From: Parvicella sp041583015
Lineage (GTDB): Bacteria; Bacteroidota; Bacteroidia; Flavobacteriales_D; Parvicellaceae
Length of the DNA stretch: 64,000 nucleotides
Assembly (NCBI GenBank): GCA_041583015.1
Contig: JBFHGR010000001.1
Location: 72,772 to 136,771, forward strand
Reading direction: 5' to 3'
Shown here piece by piece: positions 43,606-53,100 of the stretch (positions are counted from its first letter, which is position 1; each line of letters starts with the position of its first letter). The notes under the pieces were generated by a model that worked only from the letters and a program-made list of their open reading frames with translations, did not search any database and was not told where the DNA came from. The translations under genes were made by a program, and so were the position numbers.

Positions 43606-45701
43606 AAACCGTCATTAACTGGAAAAATATACCATTTGTAAGAATCATTCTACCGATGATTGCTGGTATTCTTTTATCCATCTACAATGATTTTACAAAC
43701 ATATTCTGGACCTATGCCTTCCTCATTTCTATATTTCTTTTAGTAGGACAACTGATTATAAGCAAAAAAAGTCCTTCTCTCAATAAAGAGTTAATTTTTG
43801 GTGGTCTATTCTACATCTCGCTTTTTCTTGGTGGTATAAATTTGGTAAAATACAAAACTGCTAAAAATGATAAATTACACTATCAAAAATTTAATCAAGA
43901 CATTGATGAATATATCATTCAAATAGTAGAACTTCCTAAGGAAAAAAATAATTCTATTCAAGTTATCGCAGAAGTTCAAAACACAATAAATAGCAACAAT
44001 CAATTAAATCATACCAACGGACTAGTGTTACTTTATTTTGAAAAAGACAGTAATAGCTTTTCTATTTTACAAGGTGATAAACTGCTTATAAAATCAAAAT
44101 TAGTCAACATTGCAGCACCTTTAAATCCAGGTCAATTCAATTACAAGCAGTACCTTTCTTTCAATCAAATATATCAGCAAGGTTTTGTCAAAAGCGGTGA
44201 TTACTTAAAAATAGAAACTGGATCCTTTGGTATCATGAAGTTTGCTGCGAAGTGTAGAGATAATCTTTTAAATATTTTAAAAGAAAATGGTTTATCAGGT
44301 GACGAATTAGCGGTAGCATCAGCATTAATACTTGGATACAAGGATGACTTGGGAGCTGAATTAAAACACTCCTATTCAAGCGCTGGCGCAACTCATGTTC
44401 TTGCTGTTTCAGGATTACATGTTGGGATAATATACTTGGTTCTAGGCTTCATTTTTAACTATTTTGATAAGGACGACAAATTTAGAATTGCCAAAACCAT
44501 TTCTCTCATCTTAGCCTTATGGGCTTACGCAACAATTACAGGACTTAGTCCATCAGTCTTGCGCGCTGCAACAATGTTTAGTTTTGTTGCAACTGGAAGT
44601 CTTTTTAACAGAAAAACGAGTATCTACAACACCCTAGCAGCCTCTGCTTTTGTGTTACTAATGTACAATCCTTATCTCATAATGGAAGTAGGTTTCCAAT
44701 TAAGTTACTTAGCTGTTTTAGGAATTGTATACTTTCAAAACATTATCTATCAGCGTATTTACGTTAAAAATAAATTCCTTAATTACATTTGGAAAATCAC
44801 TTCGGTCTCTATTGCCGCGCAATTAACTACATTCCCGTTAGGCTTTCTATACTTCCATCAATTCCCTACATATTTCTTAGTTTCAAATCTTATTGTAATA
44901 AATGGCGCATTCTTCATTATTGGTTTAGGAATTGCTTTGTTTGTTTTGGGATCAATACCATATGTAGGATTTGGTTTAGGCTGGTTTTTGAACGAGTTTA
45001 TCTATCTAATGAATACATTTATTAAAAAAATTGACACTCTACCATTTTCATTAATAGAAGGTATTAGCATAAGCATCAAAGAATGTTGGCTCATTTACCT
45101 CATAATCGTTCTTTTTGTGATGAGCTATGAAACTAGAAAAATGAAGTACTTTTTACTATCACTTCTAGCAACTATAATTTTTATTAGTGGGGATTTAATA
45201 GAAGATTATCAACTTAGATCTCATAGAGAAATTACAATTTATCAAATAAAGAATGAACCTAATATTAACTTTATATCACAAGAAAATCATACTTTCATCA
45301 GTAATCCAAGTTTATCTAAAAATAACAGTGCGATGCTCTTTAATATTTATCACCACTGGTATGATTTAGATTTAGTCAATCCCTATGAATATAATTTTGA
45401 TGAAAAAATATCAAGCAATCATCTTATGGGGCAGTTTAACTACTATCAATTTTATAACACTACCTTATTTCATATAAACTCCGCAAATATTTCACGCTTG
45501 CCTAATGAAGTTGATATACTTTACATATCCACTAGCGAAAAACTTGACCTATCGTCACTCTTAACTATAATCAATCCAACATATATAGTTGTAGGAAATA
45601 ATTGCCATTGGCAAATAAAACAGTATTTAGAAAGTCTTACAACCCCCAATATTAAAATACATTATTTAAAAAACAGTGGTGCCTTTACCTTAAAAATCTA
45701 A
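43602..45701 (+). CDS. comEC: ComEC/Rec2 DNA-uptake channel protein
   Basis: The 699-residue inner-membrane protein has an N-terminal membrane and OB-like DUF4131 region (about 10-190). The competence domain (about 220-490) follows, with LAVSGLHVGIIYLVLGF and ITGLSPSVLRAATMFSF. In transformable bacteria ComEC passes single-stranded DNA into the cytoplasm. The C-terminal part (about 500-699) lacks the metallo-beta-lactamase histidine motifs of the longer forms and seems degenerate, as in many Bacteroidota. I start at GTG 43602, overlapping the previous stop; the longer frame from 43527 would lie inside the previous gene by 79 nt. A ComEA-like gene is at 1-1022, in another operon. Confidence 0.88.
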   Translation: MKTVINWKNIPFVRIILPMIAGILLSIYNDFTNIFWTYAFLISIFLLVGQLIISKKSPSLNKELIFGGLFYISLFLGGINLVKYKTAKNDKLHYQKFNQDIDEYIIQIVELPKEKNNSIQVIAEVQNTINSNNQLNHTNGLVLLYFEKDSNSFSILQGDKLLIKSKLVNIAAPLNPGQFNYKQYLSFNQIYQQGFVKSGDYLKIETGSFGIMKFAAKCRDNLLNILKENGLSGDELAVASALILGYKDDLGAELKHSYSSAGATHVLAVSGLHVGIIYLVLGFIFNYFDKDDKFRIAKTISLILALWAYATITGLSPSVLRAATMFSFVATGSLFNRKTSIYNTLAASAFVLLMYNPYLIMEVGFQLSYLAVLGIVYFQNIIYQRIYVKNKFLNYIWKITSVSIAAQLTTFPLGFLYFHQFPTYFLVSNLIVINGAFFIIGLGIALFVLGSIPYVGFGLGWFLNEFIYLMNTFIKKIDTLPFSLIEGISISIKECWLIYLIIVLFVMSYETRKMKYFLLSLLATIIFISGDLIEDYQLRSHREITIYQIKNEPNINFISQENHTFISNPSLSKNNSAMLFNIYHHWYDLDLVNPYEYNFDEKISSNHLMGQFNYYQFYNTTLFHINSANISRLPNEVDILYISTSEKLDLSSLLTIINPTYIVVGNNCHWQIKQYLESLTTPNIKIHYLKNSGAFTLKI

Positions 45702-45725
45702 TCGCAAGATTTCGATTAAATAATC

Positions 45726-45733
45726 TACATTTG
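45726..45733 (+). promoter_or_regulatory. -7 promoter box, near-leaderless, of the LETM1-like gene
   Basis: TACATTTG matches TAnnTTTG and ends 4 nt before the GTG start at 45738. It gives the same spacing as the arsC promoter. Confidence 0.55.
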
Positions 45734-45737
45734 CACC

Positions 45738-46166
45738 GTGAAATCTAGAAAAAAGGAAATAGTAGATTTAGAAAAATTAAATGATGAAGATCTTATCATC
45801 CTTGACAACGATGAATCAAGAGAATTTATCAGAAAAATAAAAGCCAACCGGAAAAAAGCGGCCAAGGCAATGAAAGTTTTTGCGAAAGATTTAGGCAATG
45901 AAGCCAAAGAGACCAGACAAGCATCTAAAATTTTAATAAAATTCTTAGCAGATGGCCAAGTTACAAAAGAAGAAGAGAAAGAATTAAAAACACAAGTTTA
46001 CGACCTTTTTAAAATGGTTGGAATTGGCATACCATTTTTTATGATTCCTGGTTCCACATTATTACTTCCGTTTCTAATTAAAATAAGTTCGAAATATGGT
46101 GTAAATATTTTACCCACATCGTTTGACCATAGTAAAGAAGAAAAAGTAAAAAAAGAAGAAGAATAA
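45738..46166 (+). CDS. Small LETM1-like protein
   Basis: The 142-residue protein starts with GTG. Residues 1-95 are charged and probably helical or coiled-coil, with many Lys and Glu (REFIRKIKANRKKAAKAMKV). Residues 95-130 form a short hydrophobic stretch, VGIGIPFFMIPGSTLLLPFL, followed by IKISSKYGVNILPTSF. This stretch strongly recalls the conserved core of LETM1-family proteins, which in mitochondria work in cation/H+ exchange. Full LETM1 domains are much longer, so this is a minimal form; a longer LETM1-related protein also exists in Flavobacteriia. Its stop abuts the stop of the convergent gene at 46167. The function is not known. Confidence 0.6.
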   Translation: MKSRKKEIVDLEKLNDEDLIILDNDESREFIRKIKANRKKAAKAMKVFAKDLGNEAKETRQASKILIKFLADGQVTKEEEKELKTQVYDLFKMVGIGIPFFMIPGSTLLLPFLIKISSKYGVNILPTSFDHSKEEKVKKEEE

Positions 46167-46613
46167 TTACGGTTCGGTAAAATAGTATTTACTATCATTC
46201 AATAACCATCTGCCATTTTTAGGTTTATTAAAACCAAAAGTAGCATATGTCCATTTCCCTTCATTAACTCTATCCCCTACACTGGCCAAAATTATGGTTA
46301 TTTCTCCTTTTGACTTTGAAAACTTCCCTAATTGTAGTTTGCCATATGGTTTTCCAATCATTAATAAATTACTCCCTAAATCAAAAGTAATTCTAAACTC
46401 ATCAAAATCATAACTTGGAACTCCCATAGTTTCATAATCCAATGTTAGAAATCTAAAGTTTTTCAATGAGTCTCCTTCATCAATAGAGCCTAGAATTTTA
46501 TTTACACTATCCAATTTACAAACTCTTGCTAACATGTTAATCACCTCTCCTTCTGATTGCGCATGATAAAAAAACTGTAACAACGTTAAAAATAAAATCA
46601 GCACATATTTCAT
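46167..46613 (-). CDS. Exported protein of unknown function
   Basis: I do not recognise this 148-residue protein. It has a signal peptide (MKYVLILFLTLLQFFYHAQS). The mature 128 residues are mixed, with RFLTLDYETMGVPSYDFDEF, then FGFNKPKNGRWLLNDSKYYF near the end. There is one Cys (residue 32). It follows the lipoprotein gene by 4 nt, so the pair is one operon. Its stop codon abuts the stop of the convergent LETM1-like gene with no gap. Confidence 0.6.
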   Translation of the reverse strand: MKYVLILFLTLLQFFYHAQSEGEVINMLARVCKLDSVNKILGSIDEGDSLKNFRFLTLDYETMGVPSYDFDEFRITFDLGSNLLMIGKPYGKLQLGKFSKSKGEITIILASVGDRVNEGKWTYATFGFNKPKNGRWLLNDSKYYFTEP

Positions 46614-46617
46614 AAGA

Positions 46618-47547
46618 TTATTGTTTTACAGAAATTAATACAAAATTTAAATCAAAAACAAAGATAAAAGGCGCTATTGAAGTGTCATTGAATTGATGAA
46701 TAATTTGATAGCCAAAAATCACTTCACTTCCATCAATATTGCTGATTAAAGGTTTTAGTTCTTCGTACTTTCCTTCCCCCATAGGATTTTCAACATTTTT
46801 TTCCTCCCATTTTTTTACCGTTTTAAGGGTAAAATCCTTTTCATCAAATTCATTATGAATAGAAATGTAATCTATCATTTTTAAAATAGTTTTAAGAAGT
46901 TCTCCTTTATATTCTTCTTCTTCCTCCAAAGCAGCAATACATTGATTATAAAACTTTGTATTCATCTCATATGCCCAATTATAATCCTGACTTTCATAAA
47001 TTGGTTCTTTATTGATAAACGTTTCAAATGTTTTGAATTCTTCTTTACTCAATTTCACTGCTAATTTTTGATGAGCTTCTTTAATTGTGTAATTAGGATA
47101 AACTTCAAAATCATATTCATATACAGTAACGGTATCCATCTCTGGAGGCATTATTGCAAACAAATGATCTATTTCATACCAAGGGTAAATATGCTTATCT
47201 TGAATCTCCTGTTTCTTATACGCAATTTTTATATCTTGAGAATCTATGACGCTTTGAAGTTTTTCTCCATACTTCTCTCTTTGAAGAGGTAATTGATTTT
47301 TAACCTCAATCATTTCATCCAACTCAAGAACCTCTTTTGGTTTAAGTAGAAAGAGTTCTCCATATTCAATATTTTTATAGGCTCCAAAGTCTGCAAAAGC
47401 AGATTTAACGTGATTAGAGACACCTTCCTTAACTTTTTCTTCTTTAGTTTTTTCAGATACACTTGAGTTTCCGCTTGTGGCTACTGGATAATTGCCCAAG
47501 CACCCCGTAAGCACTATAATAAAAGAGAAGTAAATTGCTATTTTCAT
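46618..47547 (-). CDS. Lipoprotein of unknown function
   Basis: The 309-residue protein has a lipobox (MKIAIYFSFIIVLTGCLGN, Cys at 16), so it should be membrane-anchored. After a Ser-rich stretch come charged helices rich in Glu and Lys (EKTKEEKVKEGVSNHVKSAF; LEEEEEYKGELLKTILK) and beta segments near the end (EVIFGYQIIHQFNDTSIAPF). No family is recognised and no catalytic motif is seen. It is the upstream gene of a two-gene operon with the exported protein at 46167. The 202 nt upstream (47548-47749) hold no gene I can see. Confidence 0.6.
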   Translation of the reverse strand: MKIAIYFSFIIVLTGCLGNYPVATSGNSSVSEKTKEEKVKEGVSNHVKSAFADFGAYKNIEYGELFLLKPKEVLELDEMIEVKNQLPLQREKYGEKLQSVIDSQDIKIAYKKQEIQDKHIYPWYEIDHLFAIMPPEMDTVTVYEYDFEVYPNYTIKEAHQKLAVKLSKEEFKTFETFINKEPIYESQDYNWAYEMNTKFYNQCIAALEEEEEYKGELLKTILKMIDYISIHNEFDEKDFTLKTVKKWEEKNVENPMGEGKYEELKPLISNIDGSEVIFGYQIIHQFNDTSIAPFIFVFDLNFVLISVKQ

Positions 47548-47749
47548 GAAAATAATAAAAACATGTTATTCGGCTAATACCATACAAAATTTAGCAAAAA
47601 CCATGCACAAATTTAGTCTTTTACTCTTCTCTATAACAGTAAGACCTTCCATATTTTAACAAAATAGAATGTTAAACATAGATTACTACTGACTGGAAGC
47701 AATAAAATATATTCTTTGAAAAGTAGCTGTAATTGTGCACATAATGATT

Positions 47750-48136
47750 CTATTCCATAAACTCTTTCAGCCAATTTCGAGCATCTTCTTTTGTCTTAAA
47801 CATTTTAATTGGAATTTTAGGTCTATATATTGCAACAAAAGTATGTGTCAAAAATCTAAGCACCGCAGAGTCTTCGACCAAAGCACAAGCAGTTATATGT
47901 TTATGTAACTTATCATTCATAAGTTTCTTTGAGTCATTATCCATAAACCTTTGCTTCCCTCTTTCATCAGAAAGGTATGGATATTTTTTACCACCAGTAA
48001 TTTCCTCAATTCCATTTAACAAGTCCTTATAATCCTGAAATGTATATGTTTCTTTATCTGAATATAGTTCCAATATCTGATCGTGACAAATTGTCAACTT
48101 TCCAAAATGATATGCTCTTTCCTCAATTATTCCCAT
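47750..48136 (-). CDS. Small soluble protein of unknown function, possibly STAS-like
   Basis: The 128-residue protein lacks a signal or membrane segment. Its order of strands and helices (FGKLTICHDQILELYSDKET, then a helix LLNGIEEITGG, then a strand ALVEDSAVLRFLTHTFVAIY, then a C-terminal helix TKEDARNWLKEFM) resembles the SpoIIAA/STAS-like proteins common in Bacteroidota. The final 'FKTKEDARNWL' segment is typical of that group. The phosphorylatable Ser of STAS anti-anti-sigma factors cannot be identified. It stands alone between two gaps of about 200 nt. The role is unknown. Confidence 0.55.
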   Translation of the reverse strand: MGIIEERAYHFGKLTICHDQILELYSDKETYTFQDYKDLLNGIEEITGGKKYPYLSDERGKQRFMDNDSKKLMNDKLHKHITACALVEDSAVLRFLTHTFVAIYRPKIPIKMFKTKEDARNWLKEFME

Positions 48137-48378
48137 TCCCCCACTTTTTCGTTCCCTATCTTTTACGGATTATAAAAAATGGAGGTTTTAATAATTGGAC
48201 AAAGAAGTGATTTATACGGTCCAAAAACATAAATTATCTTTTAAAAAGAGTTAAAGTAATATTGAAAAATGAACATCCAATCTAATTATCTGCAAAGCCA
48301 ATGAAAAGAAACATTACTAATGTTATTAAAACACATATATTTGTCAATATATAATCAAAATATTTAAGGTCTATACCC
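48137..48378. other. Intergenic stretch before the patatin gene
   Basis: The 242 nt between divergent genes hold no convincing gene. The only feature I see is a TAnnTTTG box at 48336-48343. A minus-strand frame crossing into the patatin gene is a shadow. Confidence 0.5.
48336..48343 (+). promoter_or_regulatory. -7 promoter box of the patatin gene
   Basis: TATATTTG matches TAnnTTTG, 35 nt before the patatin ATG. No TTG element is seen at the usual upstream distance. Confidence 0.45.
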
Positions 48379-49290
48379 ATGAACGCGCTCGTAATATCTG
48401 GAGGAGGAAGCAAAGGAGCTTTTGCTGGTGGCATTGCTGAATATCTAATGAAAGATTGTAATGCACAGTATGACTTATTCGTTGGAAGTAGTACTGGGAG
48501 TTTACTAATCAGCCACTTAGCACTAGGAGAAATTGACAAAATCAAAAGCATCTATACAAATGTCGTTCAAAAAGATATTTTTCGCATAAACCCTTTTAGG
48601 GTTAAAGAAAATAAAGATGGAGAATTTTCCGTTTCAATCAATCACTGGAATATTCTTAAATCATTCATTACTAAAAAACAAACTTTTGGAGATTCTACTA
48701 ATTTAAGAAAACTTATCAAAGAAGGTCTTTCTAAGTCTGATTACGACAAAATTATTTCCTTAGAAAAGCAAGTTGTTGTTTCTGTTTCCAATATTACAAA
48801 ATACCGAACTGAGTTTAAATCCAACACTGATTACTCTTACACTGATTTCATAGATTGGATATGGGCTTCAGCCAATTATGTACCTTTCATGAGTGTTGTA
48901 AATAAGCATGGTTCTGAATATGCCGATGGAGGTTTTGGCAGTCACACACCTATACAAGCAGCCATAGACCTTGGAGCAAAACATATTGATGTCATTATTT
49001 TAGAACCCGAAACCTTAGATAGAAATTTCGAGCCTACCTCTAATCCTTTTGGTTCATTAATGCGTGTTTTTGGATTCATGACAGAACAAATTTACTATGA
49101 TGATTTGATAATTGGAAAACTCAAAAGCAAGGCCAGAAATGTTCAAGTTAGGACTTTTCACACACCTTACATGTTGACCGACTTCCCTTTTGTATTTAGA
49201 CCCAAATTAATGAAAAGATGGTGGAAAGAAGGATACGAGCATGCTAAAAAATCAAATCCATCTTGTAACATAATTAGTAAAGAAATTTAA
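48379..49290 (+). CDS. Patatin-like phospholipase
   Basis: The 303-residue protein has the patatin catalytic set. The oxyanion loop is GGGSKGAF at residues 8-15, the nucleophile is S38 in GSSTG (36-40), and the catalytic Asp is D183 in YADGGFGS. The family cleaves acyl chains from phospholipids. No signal peptide is seen, so it should act in the cytoplasm or at the inner leaflet. The length is at the small end of the family and no transmembrane or barrel domain follows, unlike PlpD-type autotransporters. It is followed after 6 nt by a DUF481 protein, perhaps in the same operon. Confidence 0.9.
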   Translation: MNALVISGGGSKGAFAGGIAEYLMKDCNAQYDLFVGSSTGSLLISHLALGEIDKIKSIYTNVVQKDIFRINPFRVKENKDGEFSVSINHWNILKSFITKKQTFGDSTNLRKLIKEGLSKSDYDKIISLEKQVVVSVSNITKYRTEFKSNTDYSYTDFIDWIWASANYVPFMSVVNKHGSEYADGGFGSHTPIQAAIDLGAKHIDVIILEPETLDRNFEPTSNPFGSLMRVFGFMTEQIYYDDLIIGKLKSKARNVQVRTFHTPYMLTDFPFVFRPKLMKRWWKEGYEHAKKSNPSCNIISKEI

Positions 49291-49296
49291 GGTTAG

Positions 49297-50061
49297 ATGT
49301 CACTATTTCGTTCATTTTTATTGATATTTATATTATCTCTTGGCTGCTCATACATAGGTCATTCTCAATTAATTAATGTCGAAAACAAGAGGCTAAACTC
49401 CGATGAAGAAGGTTGGATAGGAAACATAGATTTTAATGCTAAATACACTAAAAACACAAAATCGGTGTGGCAATTATCCAATAAAATAAGTATTCAGTAT
49501 AAAAAAAAGAAATCTACACATTTGTTTCTAAATGACATCTCTTTGGTTAGAAGTAATCAAAGTGACCTTGTCAATTACGGTTTTGCTCATTATAGATACT
49601 CCAGAGAAGTTCCCAAAAATGATTTCATACATTGGGAATCTTTTGCTCAAATCCAGTATAATAGTGTTCAGAAAATTAAACAAAGAACACTACTAGGAAC
49701 TGGACTACGATTCAACATCGTCAATACTGATTCTGTATATTTTACTTACGGATTTGCATTAATGTATGAATATGAAGAAACAACAATACCTGAATTCAGT
49801 AATTTAATTAGGAATTCAAACTATCTTTCATTTGATTGGAAAATAAGCAAAATTTGGGATTTAAAAACCATTATGTACTACCAACCTTCTATTGGAGACT
49901 TTTCCGACTTTAGATTATCCAATGTAACCAATATTAGCCACAAATTAACCGATCATATTTCCTTGGTTTTTAATTTGAATATACTTTATGATTCCAACCC
50001 ACCTATTGACGTCCCCGTTAACTCTTTTCAGACTGGACTATTAATTAGATACAAGTTTTAG
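49297..50061 (+). CDS. DUF481-family outer-membrane protein
   Basis: The 254-residue protein has a signal peptide (about 1-23, ending YIGHSQ). A beta-barrel-like series of amphipathic strands ends in GLLIRYKF, with the terminal Phe used by the BAM machinery. The central pattern (KYTKNTKSVWQLSNKIS, then YGFAHYRYSRE, then RTLLGTGLRFNIV) matches DUF481 salt-induced outer-membrane proteins. The role of DUF481 is not well defined; members respond to salt or membrane stress. It lies 6 nt after the patatin gene, so a lipid or envelope role for the pair is plausible but inferred. Confidence 0.8.
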   Translation: MSLFRSFLLIFILSLGCSYIGHSQLINVENKRLNSDEEGWIGNIDFNAKYTKNTKSVWQLSNKISIQYKKKKSTHLFLNDISLVRSNQSDLVNYGFAHYRYSREVPKNDFIHWESFAQIQYNSVQKIKQRTLLGTGLRFNIVNTDSVYFTYGFALMYEYEETTIPEFSNLIRNSNYLSFDWKISKIWDLKTIMYYQPSIGDFSDFRLSNVTNISHKLTDHISLVFNLNILYDSNPPIDVPVNSFQTGLLIRYKF

Positions 50062-50105
50062 AAACGCCTGCACTGTAGATTTCATGAGCATTTCAAACAA
50101 TAACA

Positions 50106-50132
50106 TTGAATCGTTTATTTTTCTTACTTTTG
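50106..50132 (+). promoter_or_regulatory. Promoter of the large type A surface protein
   Basis: TTG (50106-50108), 16-nt spacer and TACTTTTG (50125-50132, full TAnnTTTG match). The ATG at 50154 is 21 nt downstream. Confidence 0.6.
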
Positions 50133-50153
50133 AAGGTTATAAATGTCATACAA

Positions 50154-53100
50154 ATGAAAATTATCTATCTCTATTTCAAATTTTTACTGATTGTTTTTTT
50201 ACTTCTTCCTTTCTCCGTTATAGGACAACGGTATTGGGTAAGTGCAGCGCCTGCAGCTTGGACCAGTAACAGTTGGTCTTCTACTTCTGGAGGAGCACCA
50301 GATGGAGCAGGACCTCCAACCGTAGGAGTTAACGCAATTTTTGATGGAAATGGACTTGGAAATTGTGACCTAGATGCGAACGCTACCTTCGATGGTATCA
50401 CAATCAACGGATACACAGGAATCATCGACCTAGCAGGTTTCTCATTTGACCCTACTGTTTCAGGAACTGCAGATTGCACATTCGCTACAGGAAGTATTGA
50501 AGATGCTACGAATACATCATTAGTTTCTTTCAATACTTCTGGTAATTTACTTTTTTCCGGCACAACATTTCATACTCCCATTAATGGTTCTGCAGGCAGA
50601 ATTGCCTTTAATGGTGGAATCTATAATGAACCAGTTGAAATGATAAGTACAGGTTCTTCCAATGTAAATGGAACAGGGGGCTGCACATTCAACTCTACTT
50701 TAAAAATAACAAACGCTGGTTCAAGTTATTTTCTAATGGGCTACTCAAATCCTGACATTTTCAATGATGACGTAACATTCATAAATAGTGGAACTAATAG
50801 AATTAGAATAGCTTACAACAATGCAGGCCATCAATTTAATGGAAATATAAATGTTGGTTCCATCAATGGAGGTGGAGTATGGATAGGAGAAGGAAATGGG
50901 ACCTCTACTATAGCAGCAGGAAAGACTATAATTAAGGACCCTACTGGATTTACAACTGGCGACTTAAGGTTAAAAGGCTTTACACAAGATGATGCTACTC
51001 CTATAAACATAACACTCACAGGGACCGCTAATATTTATTTTCAGACAAATTCAAATTTTCTTGGTGCAATTACGGTTACATCTCCTGGGGTATTTTTCAG
51101 TGGATCAACTTTTAACGGAATTGTCAATGCAACAAAAAACGGAACAGCTTCAAGTGCTGGTGCTGGTGGCAATACTTTTAACGCCCACGCTACATTTACC
51201 AATACAAGCAGCAATTACTTAAGTTTTGGAAATGGAACCCCAGATATTTTCAATGCCGATATCACTGTTATTAATTCAGGTAGTGAAAGAATATTTTTTG
51301 GGCATAATTCTGCTGGCAACGAATTTAATGGAAATATTACTGTAGAACAAAATGGTTCTGGAACTGGTATTTTACTTGCCTATGGAGGAGGAAGTTCATC
51401 TACCATTGCAGCAGGAAAGACTATAATAATTGGAGCGGGAGGCTTCACAACAGGTACGCTAAGTTTGGCTAAAGTAACGCAATTAGGCGCAGATGCTATC
51501 AATTTAACAACCACTGGAAACTCCAGTATTATAACCGGCCCTAACAGCACTTATTTAGGTCCCCTAACACTCACAAGCCCTAACCTTTTAATCCAAGGTG
51601 GTACTTATAACGGTCCTGTTTCATTCACTAAAACAGGAGGAACAAGTAATCATAATAGTGGCAATCAAAACATTTTCAACAGCACTGTAGAAATTAATCA
51701 ACAAAGTACAGAATACTTTATGCTAGGGTATAATTCCAATGACTTGTTTAACGATGATATTACATTAAACTCAACCAATACAGGTATTATTTATTTTGGA
51801 TACGTAAATGGCACCGGAACCCCTACATTAGCTGCTGGCAAAACTATTCTTATTGGTCCTGACGGTTATAATCAAGGGACACTTTATCTTGGTGGATTCA
51901 CACAACTAGGTAATGCTGCTATTGCTCTCTCGATGAATGGCGCAAATTTTACTGTATCGAACTTACCTAATGCATGTGTCTTTGGAGGTCCAGTAAGTGT
52001 AACTGCGGACAATATTAGAATTCAGGGCGCTACTTTCAATAGCGCTACTTCTTTTACAAAAACAGGCGGAGTTGACAACCACAATGGGGGTAATCAAAAT
52101 ATTTTTAATTCAACGCTCGAAATTAATCAGCAAAGTACAGGTTATTTTATGCTTGGCTATAACTCAAACGACCTTTTTCAGGATGATATCACTATAAACA
52201 GTACAAATACTGGATTAATTAGATTAGGCCATTCGTCAGGGACAGGATCCCCAACCTTAGCGGCAGGCAAAACTATTCACGTTGGAGGAACAGGTATGAA
52301 CGATGGAGGTCTTTACTTAGGATTCTTTACACAATTAGGAAATGCACCATTAAACCTCAATTTTTCAAATTTAGCTTCACTTTATTTTTTCACATCTACG
52401 ATTGGAGGTGACTTAACTTCTAGTTCTGATAATATTAATTTTGCATTTTCAAATTTTGCTGGAACTATTAATTCTATTTCAACAGGGACTTCGTCAAGTA
52501 ATAGTGTTGGAGGAAATACATTTTCAGGTGATGTAAACCTAACAAATTCAAGTTCAGCAATCTATTACATGGGTAATGGAAACCCTGATGATTTTCAAGG
52601 AAATTTAACAATAATCAATAACGGAACATCTTCTTTTAACTTAGCACACAACTCTGTAGGAAATCAAATTGCAGGTAATTTAGATATAACAAATTCAGGC
52701 AATGGAACTGGGACAACTTACTTCACATTACTTGATAACGCAATATCTACATTAACAGTTGGAGGAAATATCATTGGTCTAAACAATGGAAATTCAACAA
52801 ACTGCAACATGTCCCTATGCAATCAAGGTAGTCTTACTGCAAATGGTAATGTAACGCTAACAAATGCTGGATCTGGTAATACCTCTGTATTACATCTTGC
52901 AAATTATTCATCCAGTTCGGCTGTCATTGCTGGTGTTGCTAATGTTACAAATAATAGCACTGCTGCTACAACAAGCAGAGTTTATTTAGGTAATCAAGGT
53001 GATGTAATCTTTAATAATGACCTAACTTTAATTAATAATTCAAATAGTACTAATTCAGAAGTCTATTTAAACAACGGCATCAACAGTACCAATCAATACA

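Noticed and set aside
47548..48378. Searched the gaps at 47548-47749 and 48137-48378 for tRNA or small RNA genes.
   Set aside because: No cloverleaf, strong hairpin or conserved RNA pattern was visible by eye.
48282..48551. An 89-codon minus-strand frame that begins in the patatin gene.
   Set aside because: It overlaps the oxyanion and nucleophile motifs of the patatin on the other strand and shows no own signature.
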